The notes under the pieces: generated by a model
What the model was told of the DNA's origin: nothing
The model's database searches: none
The model's input: the letters and a program-made list of their open reading frames with translations, nothing else
Part shown: piece by piece, positions 33,351 through 46,974 of the stretch
How positions within the stretch are numbered: the stretch's first letter is position 1
Layout of the letters: every line of letters begins with the position of its first letter
Translations under genes and position numbers: made by a program
Source: Emydura subglobosa
Lineage: Eukaryota; Chordata; Testudines; Chelidae
Length of the DNA: 64,000 bases
Assembly (NCBI GenBank): GCA_007922225.1
Contig: ML679961.1
Span: 70,660,890 to 70,724,889 of the forward strand
Direction of reading: 5' to 3'

Positions 33351-35489
33351 GTTTTAACAGTGACTGGTGATAAAGAATCAGAATTTTGTGACAATGTTAA
33401 TATTCAACTTTATGTCTATGGGATAAAGTGCAGATAATACTTCCATCCTCTTAATGCACAAAAGAAATTAAGCCTCTAAATTCAATGCAACAGGAGTCTT
33501 CTTTCTGCTATGAATTTCAATGGTCTCTGATTTTGGATCTGTGTTCTGCTAACTTTGTCACGCTTTTAAAAAGTGGGCCAAATTCTTACACAACTATTCC
33601 CCCTGAAGCCAATAGGGCCCCTATTGCAGGAGGGTTGCAGGATCAGGGTCCAGATCTGGACATGACTTGAGCTGGAAAGAAAGCGTATGAACAAGTCACG
33701 CTATTACTCTTGTGTTTCTCTGTATACAGAGAGGTAAAGTAGATTATTCACACTTCTTACAAAAAGTGCAGATGGAGAGAAAGAAAATATTTTGGATCCC
33801 AGCATTCATGGTAAGGCGCAACCAGGAACGTTCTATCCAAATAGTTCCATGATGGTAATTGCTGCCTATAGTCTGTGCTTCCTGAGTTTTTTTATTTACT
33901 CAGGAAAGCAATGGATCACAGTACCTGGGAATTGGCAGCTACATGCCGCTGTGCCAAGATTTGCTCAGGGAGTTACAGAAAAAGTTCGTGTCACGTTGGG
34001 GAAGGGTCCTAGTCTGGGAAACACGTCCCAAAAGCCAGATACTGTAAAAACATTAGGTTTCCCTAGAGTCACTGCGCTGGTTAGTATGTGGCAGGAGCTG
34101 AAGCTACTGGAGTGTTTTTGCAATTCGTAATAACAATTTAATGGCTTTGCTTTATCATCGACTTTGGGCTTTGTTTGCTTTATGAATCACTTTGTTTCCA
34201 TAACACTGCAGCGTAGCAAGTGTCTCCCACGCTTTGTTTTCATTCATAAGGCTTTATATCTTTCAACCTGACTGAAATTACAGCTTCACACTGTGTGGTT
34301 AGGTGAGCACCAGTCAAATCTGCTAAATAAACAACCTCGTTTTAACTGATGGGACTAAGACCTTCAGGAAAAGGAGGTGCTCCCATTTTAACTTTAAGCT
34401 AGCAGCAGTGTTTTTTGCAATGTATCGGGTGCCTTCATTAACGGGGGGCATCTGCCAGTTGGAAAGACCATCCTCTCTCCTTATTCACCTCAGCACTGCA
34501 ATGTCACATCTCTATGCCTTTCCGTGAGTTACACTTCAAAGGAATTTGAATGATCACAAGACTTAAACATACCCTCCTCTTTTTGTAACACAGGTATTTT
34601 AAAAGCAGAGTTAAATAATAGCAATGTCTCCCTTAGACTTGGCACGTGACCCATCTAGTAACTTGCTTTTGGATGTTACTTGATCACTGTAGAATGCTAG
34701 CGGGAAATCTTAGCACTTAGTTACTCTTTTCTATAGGTCTTTTCCCATTTACACAGGGTATCCTTTCCTAACTTGCATTAGATTAATTTGATAGTAAATG
34801 CTGCAGAAGAGTTGGATTACACCCCACACTAGCACATGAGTGTGGTATAATGAAGCGTGCAAACAAAACTAATGCCTTTGGAATTGAGACAGAGAGAAGT
34901 TAATTGAAAAGGACAGGATAGTGGCTACAAATATATTGCAGGACGAATACAGAACCCAATGATTTGGAAGTGGCACTGATGGTCTTGCTAGTTAAGAATA
35001 ATTATATTACATTTCACATTCAGGCACGTCCTTGTGACATGCTTTCCTGTGACCTGTTCTCCTTCTGTTTGGGTGACCAATCAAAGGTGACCCCCCAGAC
35101 AGTGAGCACCTCCTTTGGGTTTTATTTAAACAGACAAATAGTTTTGGAGAAGTGGAAGGATCTCAGTGACATCCAGATGATTTCCTGAGGTTTCAGACAT
35201 GAGTAAAAGACCTAGTGATATACAACATTGCAATTTCTCTGTTTACCTCTTGCCATCAGCCAGACTTCCCTGGTTCCCTTATTCTAACTCCTTTGTTGCT
35301 CCTTTCATCATTCCTCTCATGCCACTTCTGCAAGCAACCCAGCTGCTTTGTACAGCCTCCATCAACTGGATGGAATCTGCCTTCAGAACACTTCAGTGGG
35401 GCTCCCAGATCATCTGGGGTCAGGATGTGGCCTCCCAGAATGCTGTCCCCAACTACCACTCTTCAAAAACTAAAATAAAATAATCATAA
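33351..35489. other. Repeat-poor block, possible conserved non-coding DNA
   Basis: No transposable element is recognised over 2.1 kb. The section 34140-34800 has a repeat-free texture with words such as CTTTGCTTTATCATCGACTT, GCTTTATGAATCACTTTG and TTCATTCATAAGGC that would fit a conserved regulatory element. This is an impression from composition only. Open frames lack motifs. Confidence 0.3.
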
Positions 35490-35725
35490 TAGTCAGCATT
35501 TACACAGACCATTTTTTCTTCAAAGTTTAATCTTCCCAACACAATACAACCCTGTGAGATTGGTCAGTATTATTCCCATTTTACAGTCGGGAAAACTAAG
35601 GCACAGAAGGAGGACATGATTTACCTGAGGACATAGTTGGGAATCATTGTCACAGTGGAGGGATTAGAACCTCAGTGGTCTTGATTGCTAATCTTCAGCT
35701 CTAAGCACAAGATCATACCTCTGCC
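35490..35725 (+). mobile_element. MIR/CORE-SINE copy, nearly full
   Basis: Runs from AGTCAGCATTTACACAGACC through TACAACCCTGTGAGATTGG, CCCATTTTACAGTCGGGAAA and CTAAGGCACAGAAGGAGG to ATTAGAACCTCAGTGGTC. The body and tail follow the MIR consensus. One of the best preserved MIRs here. Confidence 0.75.
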
Positions 35726-38700
35726 ACATGGAAAATGAAGGGATTTAGCTAATATATTGCAGCTCCCTTCCACCACCAAGATACTAGGTCAATATATCCA
35801 ATTTTGCTTATTTTGGAGGCAAAGTTAATTTAAAAAAAATGTTTCATTTAAAAGGGAGTTGAAAGATCACCAGAAAAAAAAGTCCTCACCATACTAAGAG
35901 CAAATCAATGGCTAAATAAACACCATCTTTAGCTGTTTTCAGTATAGTTTTTCCCACTGAATTGACTTTATTCCTCATTTAGAAAGTCCCTGAAGGTGCT
36001 GATTTATGGGTAATGACTCCATAAAACAACCCAGTAATGGGTTAATTATAAAAGCAACCACAAGCCTTTTCTCTTGAAGCCTCATAAAGAGTTTTACTTT
36101 ATAAATCCTATAAAGTTTACATTTACTACTGATTTCAGACTTGATCCCACAGGCCTTTACTTGTTTAAGTAGCCCTTACTTACCCATGTAATCCCATTGA
36201 AGTAAATGGAAGTATTTACATGAGTAAGGATTGCTCTTCTAAGCAAGGATTCTCAAGTTCAGGCTCTCACTTTGTAAATACCACACAAACTGTATCCACT
36301 GTAAGTCTGGGGAGGAAACTGGCAGCTATTTAACATCACACAACAATCCTATACAACAGGTAGGACAGAAAGTGAGACCACAGGAGAAATGTAGGCAGGC
36401 TGAATGTAATTACCTAGGAAATCATGCCTAACATGCTTACTGTTGCAACATGTGCCAAGGGACCACTAGTGTCCACAAGCGGTTTTGTGTTTCCTATAAG
36501 AGATGTACCTCCAGCAGAACAGTTCTCTTCAGAACCAATCCGGAGCATTGATTCAGTAGTATGCTATCACAGCCAGGGTTCTCCTTGGATATTTCCCACC
36601 CCAAAGCATATAGACCCAACCCTGCTTAAAATCAGTCAGATATGCCCTCCTCCCCGATCACCATGAGGCAATGGGTCAACCCAGAAAACGCATTTTATTC
36701 TCTACTGAGAGGTTCTTTGTGTTTTTCTTTCTATTACTTTTATTGCATACGATATAAAATCTGTGTATTGCAAACTTTATGAGACCTGGTCACTACAGAA
36801 TGAAACTGGATTCTCTGTTCTCCCCAAGGACTTTTACTCCAGTGTTGAAAATCAGAGATGCTATCCATGCTAAGAGAATGTGCTGAACTATCTTAGTGCT
36901 AGTGGGCAGCCGGTGAGCGTGAGACAACAACTTTGGGTGTCTGTTAGTGGAGGAAGAAATCAGAAGGTAGTTTGTGTAAAGCATTTCCTGAAACATCGGC
37001 TAAGAGTATCTGTTTGGTCAGTCAGCTCCTTGAAGTGAGATTAGATTTCTGCTCAACTGAAAGACCTTTTAAAACTCCAAAAAGGAAGCTTACTGGTTGG
37101 AAATAAGCAAAAAGAACTGTCTGAGTTAAAAAAATGCATCTGAGAAATACACAAGAGATTTAACAACCACCAGCATTTCCCCCCAGATTAATCTGCAGTG
37201 AGTATTTGAAGATGCTAATAATTTATTTCTCACCCCTGTGTCTCCCTCCATTTGTCAACTCCCTTTTGGTCTCTTTAAGACAGAAAAATGAATAATAAAA
37301 ATGTATGGCTCCTTTCATTAGCAACTCTGAGCTCCTGCTTGGTATTTAAAACATCAAAAACAAGCTTCTCCACACTCCCTCATATGGGGTGACTGGTGCT
37401 TCTGTACAACTGAGTGCAGATCTGAAAAGGAACCTAATGAATTTATTATGTCATGGTCACTCTCAAATTCTTTTCAAAATGTGATAATCCTCTCTGCGTG
37501 ATATTTAACTCCCCTGTCGGCTCTTTTGCAGTCAGGTTATTAACCTTTATATTACGCAGATAGAGAAAGATTAACAGGGATTCTATCTAATCCAGGTTTG
37601 TAGGATTCTGCTTCTCATTCTGATTTGGCCCTTCATTCTCTCCTGAGCCCCGTCAGCTTCCACCTGGGATTTGACTGGTTAATCCAGTTTGACATTACTT
37701 CTAATATAAGAGAAGTCAACTGTTTCCTTACATGTTTTGCTTTTCTGAGAGAAGAGAGAGATCTCCCCATTTCCCCCTTTTCCAATTCCAGAGGCCTGGT
37801 TCAGTTTAATTTGTCCTTCCAGTACAACAGGAGTGGAGGTAATTCCTTTCAGAGTCCATCAGTGCCTACCCTTGGATTGGCTGAGGGGAGGGAGGAGTGC
37901 ATCATTATTCATTTGCCTTTGGAAATTCTGCACACAGAAATTTTTAAGCAAAGACCCTGTTTTTTACACAGTTTTTCCAGCTGGAATAACTAAAGAATCT
38001 GGTATTTCATAGGCTCAAACTGCAATAAGATACCAGATTCCTCCTGGCTCCCAGCCCTCTGCTCTCACCCCTAGAAAGCAAGTTCTAAATAAGACTCCAT
38101 GTTCCAAGGGGAACATCTGTCATAGAGATGTCTGCCTTTTGCCACTTTCGGGCCCTGAAAATGAAGTACCCAAGGTGCACACAAGTACACCTGGTTCTCC
38201 ACAATCAGGGAATCCTCAAAGCAACTACCTTCCCCCCATAATGAATCAGAGAAGCAAACGTCTGTCTTCTCTGTCAACAGGATAGGGAATAAAAACCTTG
38301 GCAGTGCTGAGTGACATATGTATGTCCAATGAAATGTCGCCTTCACCTGCTTATTACAGCTTATTCTTGTCACAGTCATTCTACAGAGAAGCTTTTGTTC
38401 CTAGAACACGGGTGCTTGCAGAAGGGACAGGGCGAATTCAGCACACAGCAGAAACAATTAGATGCAGTAAAGGAAAAAGGAAAGTGAAGGCCCTGAAATT
38501 CTAGAACACTTTAGCTTAGCAAGAAGAGGATTCCACAAAAATAGCAGCCACGAACCTGCTCTAAATTACAAACATGTGTATGAAAAAAACCCAATATGCA
38601 GTCAGAAGCCACCTGCCATGGGGCGAGGAGACAAATATCCCTTTCCCCCAATTAAAACAACAATCAGAGCCCTCCTTGGATTCCCAAATGTGTTTCCAAA

Positions 38701-38885
38701 ACGAAACACTGCTGATAATATAATGGTTTGTGCATAAAAATGGATAGCAGTACATTGAAAGGAACACACCTGTATTTCTTTTAGCTACTTCACATTCATA
38801 CCACACAGTGTCTGTGATAACATTTCAACTGATGGTCATTAAGGTCTCATTTGTTTTCACAGCACAGTGCCGGACAGACAGTTAT
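35726..38885. other. Repeat-poor 3.1 kb, possible conserved blocks
   Basis: Apart from a dispersed CCCATTGAAGTAAATGGAAG motif at about 36192 and a doubtful MIR trace near 36330, no repeat is seen. 37170-37600 is AT-rich with homeodomain-like TAATAATTTATT and CTTTCATTAGCAACTC words and low apparent decay. No coding exon could be supported. Confidence 0.3.
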
Positions 38886-38888
38886 TGT

Positions 38889-39090
38889 AACTGTTGTTGT
38901 AGCCATATTTGTCTGAAGATATATTAGAGAGATAAGACGGGGAAGGTAAATATCTTGTATTAGACCTACTTCTCTTGGAGAAAGATACAGGCTTTCAAGT
39001 CTACACAGAGCTCTTCTTCTCCCAGACCTGAAGAAGAGCTCTGTGTAAGATCAAAAGCTTGTCTTTTCCACCAAAAGCAAACTGTCTCTC
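38889..39090. mobile_element. Inverted pair of Penelope-like element tails
   Basis: The left part (38889-39022) is a PLE 3' tail read on the minus strand (complement of GTTGTAGCCATATTTGTCTG and TATCTTGTATTAGACCTAC). The right part (39022-39090) is the start of another tail on the plus strand (CAGACCTGAAGAAGAGCTCT, AAAGCTTGTCTTTTCCACCA). A perfect 15-bp inverted repeat, CACAGAGCTCTTCTT (39004-39018) against AAGAAGAGCTCTGTG (39031-39045), sits at the junction. Head-to-head terminal repeats are known in PLEs. A hammerhead-like core may be present (see findings). Confidence 0.65.
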
Positions 39091-39116
39091 AGTTATTTTA
39101 ACCTGCAGTCATCTGA

Positions 39117-39390
39117 GCCCTGGTCTACACAACAAACTTATATAAGTATAACTACATCGATCAGGATTGTGGATTTTCCACACTCCTGGGTGATGTAGTT
39201 ATACCAATCTAGCCCCTGGTGTAGACAGTGCTATGTCAATGGAAGGGTTTCTCCCATCGACATAAAGCAACCACCTTTCAGGGAGGTGGAGTATCTGCAC
39301 AAACAGGAGAAGCTCTCCTTTCGGCATAGGTAGCACCTTCACTAAGTGCTACAGCAGCGCAGCTGCAGCGCTGTAAGTGTAGACAAGCCC
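39117..39390. mobile_element. Harbinger-like MITE
   Basis: Ends GCCCTGGTCTACAC and GTGTAGACAAGCCC are inverted repeats, flanked by TGA (39114-39116) and TTA (39391-39393), consistent with a mutated TWA target duplication of PIF/Harbinger elements. Interior words (AGTTATACCAATCTAGCCCC, AGGTGGAGTATCTGC) resemble the copy at 62736-63085. No transposase. Confidence 0.7.
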
Positions 39391-42300
39391 TTAGCCTCAC
39401 ATTGCATGTTGGAATAAATTCACAGGAATGGTATTTGCCCACTGGAGGATGCATTAAGGATGACAGGGAAGAGGAGCCTTTGTTGAGTCCCACTGAGGAA
39501 AAGAGAAATGGTGCGGGTAGGTCACATGTGCAGCAATAAGAGAACTGGTCACTGTATAGTCACAGAATTTTCTCTGAAGTCATCCCTGGCCCATACAATC
39601 TGACCTGCACCTCAATCATCCAAGGGGGAGACACACAAATTCCTTTTGGCCACATGACCATCAGACTGCTGAGACCTGGTGGCCCACCTCAACTTTAGAG
39701 CTGGCCAAATGGCCAAACCTGCTGTGCTTCTGAGCACAAGACCTCTTTCCCAGGGCATTTCTCCCATCCTCTTGGCACCATTCAGGTGTAGCTTAAATGT
39801 CCTATGACAAGCCCAGACCTTCCCAATTGGCTGAGCTGCCCAGTGCATCCATACACACCTGAATGCCTTATAAATGTAGGTATTAAACAGGATATCAGTG
39901 CAATTTATCGACTTACATCATCAAGACACAAAGAAGACTGACAAGGAAGGGCAAGTCTGGGAGTCATTGTCCTTAAAATTAACATTCAGGGAGATGCCAT
40001 TGTCTGCTCCTGCTAGCCCTCCTCGCTTCTAAGGCGCCAGAGCTCACAAAATACTAGCTTATTCCCATGGCTGATGACACAGCCCTTGAATCATCTCCCC
40101 ATCTTCTTTCTCTCTTTGCCTTTCACTTCCCCTCTCCCCCAGCTTCTCACTACACAGAAATGTAGCATCAGGTTGGGAGTGGTCACTTTTCTAGCCTGAA
40201 CATAAAGGAGGGTTCCTGTGTCAGACCAAGTTGCTGTGTGTATAATGGCCTTGCACAACGAGGAAAGAGAAGCAATCTGCACTCAGTGCATTGGAAAGAC
40301 TAGAACTCTTGAAGGGGGCAAAACCACTGTCTTTACTTCATATTTGTTTGTTTATTTGTTACAATTTGGAATTTCAGTTTGGTCTCCCTGCCATTACCGG
40401 CATTGCCACTGCCTTTATGTAAACCTCCATTGAGAAGATATAGTGGGAGTGGAAACTTACCTGCTTGGGGTAGGTTTGTGGCTGTGACTTTCAATTTCAC
40501 TCCAGCTGACTTCCACAGGACAGCGCAGCACATAAGCGCCACTCCCAGAAGGGTTGCAAGATCACATCTTGCAGTATTGCCCATGCCAGCCAGAGCCGCT
40601 CCCAAATCTAATGGAAACACTGCTGGGGCTGTCAGGCCTGTTACAGGAGGAGGAGTGGTTGTGTGACAGGCAGTTCACCTAGGAGAGGTTTGGACAGAAC
40701 TTGGGGCCTCCTCCTACTCTGCACCCAGCCAACTTGGCTGGTCAGTTCAAAGCAGTGGGAGGAATGGTTGCCCAGTTCTGAGATTACCCCACTTCAGACA
40801 GATAGTTCCTACATTGCCAGCTGGAGCTGCACCACCAATTACATTGTTGCTGGCCCCTGATGAGGTTCATTGGAAAGAGGATCTTTGAGCCTTTTTTCCC
40901 CATTGCACATCCACACAGAGACATCCTCAGCCTGGCCTCCAACAGTCTGCTCTGTTGCAGGCTACAGCATGTACAAGTGAATGGATAATGGACAGCAATG
41001 GTGCATCAGGACCCAGCACAGAGAATCATTTCAGGCTCCAACTCAACAAAACACTTAAAAACAGGCTTATCTTTGAGCCTGAGTCCCATCAACTTGAATG
41101 AGATTTTCTCAAATGCTTAAGTTAAGCACATGCTTAAGTGTTTTGCTGAATATGAGCCAGAGAGAGGTAGGGAGGAGCCAGCACAGAGTGCACACACCAG
41201 AGCCTGGTACATATACATTTGGTTAGGAACCAGGGAGCTGGTGAAATGTTCAGATCCAACCAAATGTTCCTCGTTTGAAAATTAAAAATGAAATTCCCCA
41301 TTGTTTTGAGGCACTGAGGCTCATAAATGCCATGACTACTTGATGCTAGCTAGGGTGGATTAAACCACTCATGGATGTACCCTACACAGGGAAGAAACAG
41401 TCTCAAGAGGTCCCTGCACAAAAACAGTATGCAGAGGAAAAGCCTCCTTTTTTTCCTGATGGCAGCAAAGAAACCTCCAGCTCAGCTAAGCCACATGGTA
41501 GATTGAAAGTAGGGGAGGTGAAAAGAGATATTATGCATCAGAATTTAAATTATGCAAAAATAATGTAAAATTATGCACACACAGAGGGGGAAAAAACCTA
41601 ACTTCCCTGATTATGGCTAACATTAGTTCCACAGTGAGAAAATGAATCCACTGATATCCTGATAGAGAAGGAGAGGGAAGACCAGAAAATAAATGAAATT
41701 GAACATAACTTTTTCCCTCTCTCAGTAAACTATGCGTTTTCCTAGGGGGAAAAAATCTTTTAAGTTGGTGTAGGACAGATAAAATGAGGATTCCCTGGTC
41801 TGAGTCTCCTTCCACTAATACCCCATGTGACTCTGTTTATTTTGGTGATGTTACTCCTCATTTACATTGATGTAAGTGAATGGAGAATCAGGCCCTTCCC
41901 AGAGTGTGATCAGGCACAAAATTATAAATGTTTTCCATTAAAGTGCAGTTCAGTCATGCTGTCAGAAAAGCAACAGTAATTTTATAGGCTCACAGGAAAG
42001 GGTCATGAATAAGTCACCCCAGCACGGAGTGTGTAATACACAAAATTTAATAGATACCATGCTCATTTCACCCACCTCAGATTGCAGGCATCTAACTTGT
42101 AAATTTTAGCAGAGCTTTCTATTTTGTTTTGCTTTCATACTGAAATGCAGATGGTGGCAGCAGACAAAACTGATAAAACTGCCAGAAGATAAAAATGGAG
42201 CAAACCATCCTGACAACAAAATCCACTTTCCACCTCCACTAAACGTGGATCCCTTTAAATCCTCACCAGCAGCTACAAGAGTCTTTCTGAAAAGTTTGTA

Positions 42301-43984
42301 AGATGTCCCCTGGCTTGCTGTATAACAAGTAGCAAAAGCCTCTAGGATGTCTGTCTCTCTCTTTGCAGAAGGAAAGGAAGAGATTAGATTTGTCAAATGG
42401 TGTATAATAATTTAACAGAGCCAGATAAGACAAGACATACCAAGCAATTTAGCAAACAGTTCTGGAAAGATCTATAGGTCTAGACTAACCGAGGTAAGTA
42501 TGATAAATTCTGACACTAACCTAATTAGTTATAATGATTTTAGAGGTTTGAACAGAGCTAAACACCATAGCATAGTAAATCAATGACTATTCTTTTCAGA
42601 AGAAAAAACCTCCCAGTTTTAAGTCAGATCTCGAGGATCTGGCTGGTTTGGCTAAATTCAAAGCCTTTGTCCTAGGCTTACATTTTCAAAGCACTGTGCA
42701 GCGGTGTTAGCTGTACAACACTCATTGGAGTCAGTGAGGGCCACACAAGTGGCATCACAGATTACAAGTCTGAACATTCACATCCTCTGCCATTTCAGGA
42801 AATTACCATTCTTCAAAGCCCTCTGCAATCTTACGAGAGCTGTGTGTCTACAAAGGCAGCAATGTGGCATTATCTCTTCTTCAATTTCATCCCGTTTTCC
42901 CCAAATAATGCCAGGTGGAGTTGTTGGGAGAGCACCTGGATACTGCTCTTATCAATTCTCTCCAACTGATATGCACAGATACAAAAAAATCCACTAGTCA
43001 ACCAGCTATCACCCCACTTTCCATGGCTTCCTGTCTTTGTTCAGTAAGAGTGAAAAAGTCACCCCTGGTGAAGAGGGCTGTCACAAGGTTTGTGTACCAC
43101 TTAAATCCCAATTAAGACATACGAGTTTAATCCAAAGATCAAGGGGCCTGTGAAATGGAGAAGTCTCCATCTCATCAGATTCATAAAACTTTAGGTTGGA
43201 AAAATACCCTGGTGTCTCAGCTGTACGATGCCATACGACATTCAATAACGGTAAAGACAACAAATGGAGGTTAGGCCAGACCATTTCTCAGTTGACTCAG
43301 CTTTGATGTTTGTGGCTTCAATAACAAAGTCATTTGTTGCTCTCCCTCTTATCTTGTGGCCCCACTGAAAAGGAATACCAGGTCTTTTTTTCCATTAGGT
43401 CTACTGTCCAAAAGCATCCTTATATAAGCATTCATATATGTCATAAATCACATCAACCCAGCTACTCTCATCCTATTTTGCTTGTGGTCCTGGGCCATGG
43501 CAACATCAAAAGATTTCTATCCCATTTCACCAAAGATCAGACACACATTCCTTTGTAAACAACTTTGGACAGGGAAGTCACTTGGTTCTACTTTTCGGTT
43601 ATGGGGACTTGTAGAACAAAAATGTATTTTCAGTCACATTTTTCTTTTGTGCAAAAATTACATGTATGAAAAACTCTTTGAATTACTGCATAACCGGTAA
43701 TTTCGACAGTAAAAGGTTTTTTGTGGAAAAAGTGCGAGTGCATGAAAATGTTTTTATTGTGACCATTACCAGCTCCAGTGGTTCTTTGAATAATACTGGA
43801 TGTTTGTACATGAATAGATATTTGAAAACAAATGTGATGCTCTTCTGTGGCCTGTACCAAGCTAGCTAATGAATCTTGGAGTGAAATTCTTTTCAGTCTA
43901 TCTTGGGTAATTATCCAATTCATATCATAGCGGTAGCAGAGCAGCTTGCATTTTTTGACAAGTTTATCTTGACTATGCCTCGGG
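39391..43984. other. Mostly unique 4.6 kb
   Basis: No gene. Two dispersed motifs are visible: AAGCACATGCTTAAGTGTTT at about 41126 and TTTACATTGATGTAAGTGAA at about 41860. Both belong to the low-copy motif family described in findings. Open frames lack recognisable domains. Confidence 0.4.
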
Positions 43985-44155
43985 GAGGTAGGGAAGTGCT
44001 ATTTCTCCATTTCACAGATGGGGAACAATAGCAGAGAGAGACTAAGTGATTTGCCCAGAGTCACACTGGAAGCCTGTGGCACAGCAGGGAACTGAATCCA
44101 AGTCTCCAATGGCCTAGGCTAGTGCCCTAGCCACTGGATCATGCTTCCTCTCTTT
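43985..44155 (+). mobile_element. MIR/CORE-SINE fragment
   Basis: CTCCATTTCACAGATGGGGA, GATTTGCCCAGAGTCACACT and CTAGTGCCCTAGCCACTGGA give the MIR 3' half on the plus strand. Confidence 0.75.
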
Positions 44156-44344
44156 GGTCTGTAGTGAGTCCAGTGTTCGGTTTCTATAGCTCTGTGATGA
44201 TGTAAAAAACTACGCATCAGTTAGGCTTGACTCACCAGCCCCTGAATTACATATGTTGTTATCAGGGGATTATCTCAACTCTGAACTCCATCCTCACCAC
44301 CTCAGCTCTATTCAGCTCAAGTTTGTTATTAATAATTGTTCATT

Positions 44345-44462
44345 CACCAGTCAGGAATGGTCTAATTATTATGTAGTCCTGCCTTGAGTGCAGGGGACTG
44401 GACTAGATGACCTATTGAGGTCCCTTCCAGTTCTACACTTACTTCAGTGATTCTGTGATTAT
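44345..44462 (+). mobile_element. CR1 3' terminal fragment
   Basis: Ends with the CR1 3' signature GGACTGGACTAGATGACCTA, GGTCCCTTCCAGTTCTACAC and GATTCTGTGATTATG, a degenerate form of the ATTCTRTGATTCT terminal repeat. Confidence 0.75.
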
Positions 44463-46569
44463 GTGCTGACAATATGCCCCACCCTGTAGAGAAAGGGACT
44501 CTCTTATATTTTCTTTCTCAAAGAGCATACAGTTGGAGGGCCTGCTTCTTCAAATATTACCAGACACCATTCCACTACTGACTTCATTGGGACCAGACCC
44601 TCAATCAACACTGCATCCAGCAATAAATGTGCGCAGACTGACACAGGGAAGGAAAGATTCACTTATAGACCCAGAGGAAAGTAAACCTCAGAGCATGCCT
44701 TAAGGCTTATCTGTTTACCCAAGCTTTTTCCTGAAGAGTTTGTTTAAGGCAGTTTGGATGGAGCTGGGAAAGGGTGGTCGAATGGATTGCATTAGCTACC
44801 TTTTCGTCTTGATGTCTTTATTGTTATTTATTGTAAATGCACCTAGTGGCTGTTTGACAGGCATGCTATATACACAGAAAGAGAGAAATAGATACGTGTG
44901 GAATATTATTGGTAGTTAAAAGCTGGTAACTTGAATTATCCAAGGGTAAGAAGTTCAAATGAAGAAATCACTGACTGCCTCTAGAGGAGGTAGAAGCGAA
45001 AAAACAAACAAAACTAAGCAAACCCTGTTACAATGATGATTCAGCAAGTAATCAATAAAAATACAGAGCTCCTAAGTCTAGAATGCCAGTCCCATGCAAC
45101 AGCACAAGTCAGAATTAGACCGTAGCCTAATGCTGACTGACTGTACAGTCCCACCACAAACCTTGAAGCAGTGATGTAAACTAACCAAGATTGGCAAAGA
45201 GAGGCAGGGAGGTTTCTCTTACCTGCCCACTAAAGGAGAAATTCTTTCCTGTGTAAAGGGCCAACATAAGCCCTATGCAGCATTTAAGTCCCATTTCAGC
45301 CCATGGGACATAATTCATCCTATGATTTTTTTTATTATTATTTTCTGGGAAGCCAGGTTATGATTTAGACAGATCCTGGGAATGCATGAAATGTGGGAGA
45401 GTCTGAGCAGCTCCCATCTCATTTCCACCCCAGGAGCTAGAGCCTGCCAGGGATGGGTGGCTACAGACATCTGGACACAAAGCAGGTGGGCTAGTTTTGT
45501 TTGGCAGGATTTCAAAATTGACACTACTTCAAGGCACAAAGAGAAGCTAGCAATATGCCAAGAGTCAATTAGTTGCAGTTTGGGGCATTTCTACAGTCCC
45601 AAGATAATTAAAAGGCATGAATGGCATGAATTTGCAGATTTGCATTAGGCAACAAAATGTTAAATGGTCTCCCTTCTGTACTAGCGCCCTGAACATATTC
45701 CAGATAGTGACTGGTTCTTGTCTATGGAATGAGGAGAACAGCTGACCTTACCTTCCCACGGTAGGACAACAGAAGCAGTACTCAGATATCGCAGGATTTA
45801 ATGGTATGGTATGAGATGAGATGATCATAAAATGAGAGCATTTGGCTGGCCTGCTCTAGAACTAAGAAGCTTGGCTTATGGAAAGGTAGGACAAATACTG
45901 TCAAAAGCAATTCATCTACTACTCACTCTGGGCAATATTCACCCCAGTGCATAGGGCCAGCACAAAGCAAATGCATCAATTAAAATGAGACTGGCCCTCT
46001 ACAAGGGGCTGAATTTTACCTTACACTATCAGAAGAATGTGAGCAATCAAGCTGTCCCCATATATATGGACAGATCCAAACTCCACTTCTTGACACTTGC
46101 AACCTTTGCTGGCTTGGTCATTAACTCAACCTACAAGTGTCATAATAAATCAGTCCTATTGAAACAAACACCTCTGAGGGATCTACAGCAGTTTATGCAT
46201 CGCTATGCCTTAACCCTGCATCCTCACACCCACAAATATGAGATGCAGTGTTTGTTTGGCTTTAAACTTTGCTGCCATCGATGCATCCCTTGAAGACAGG
46301 GAACTTTGTTTTCAAAAGGAGTTATGTTTTCTTCAGAACAAGTGGTGCTTAAAGACAGAACCAAACAACTCCACATCCCCCGTCCCCGTCAGTCTCCAAT
46401 TTCTCTCTCTTGAAACTTTTATTTATCAGTCTGTTGAGATCACAGGCTCACTTGAAACAAGATAGTGTTGCTAATTCTGGCAATCTCAAATGTGGGGGAG
46501 GATAGTTTGAATATTTGGGGATGTACTTGCAACACATTCACTTGCTTGAATTTCAGATGGTTTCCCCTC
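44463..46569. other. Unique 2.1 kb
   Basis: No named repeat or gene. A dispersed GACTTCATTGGGACCAGACC motif lies at about 44580. Confidence 0.4.
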
Positions 46570-46925
46570 TTAGACCATAGCAACCACCACACTGGGTAAG
46601 ACCAATGCTCCATCTAGCCCAGTATCCTATCTTCTGACAGTGGCCAGTGCCAGATGCTTCACAGGGAATGAACAGAACAGGGCAATTACCAAGTGATCCA
46701 TCTCGTCGTCCACTCCCTGCTTTGGCAGTTAAACTTAGGGACATCCAGAGCAGGCGGTTGCATTCCTGACCACCTTGGCCAATAGCTATCGATAGACTCA
46801 TCCTCCATAAACTTATCCAATTATTTTTTTGAACCCAATTATAGTTTTGGCCTTCACAACATCCCCTGGCAACGAGTTCCACAGGTTGACTGTGCATTGT
46901 GTGAAGAATTGTGCCTTGAAATATC
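46570..46925 (-). mobile_element. CR1 LINE 3' fragment, antisense, well preserved
   Basis: Antisense CR1: CCATCTAGCCCAGTATCCTA, ACAGTGGCCAGTGCCAGATG, GAATGAACAGAACAGGGCAA, CTTATCCAATTATTTTTTTG, then CAACGAGTTCCACAGGTTGA. About 350 bp of continuous similarity, the clearest antisense CR1 in the window. Confidence 0.8.
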
Positions 46926-46974
46926 TTCAGATTTCACATGTGTTATTAGTATGTAATATTTATGTCAGAAAGAA

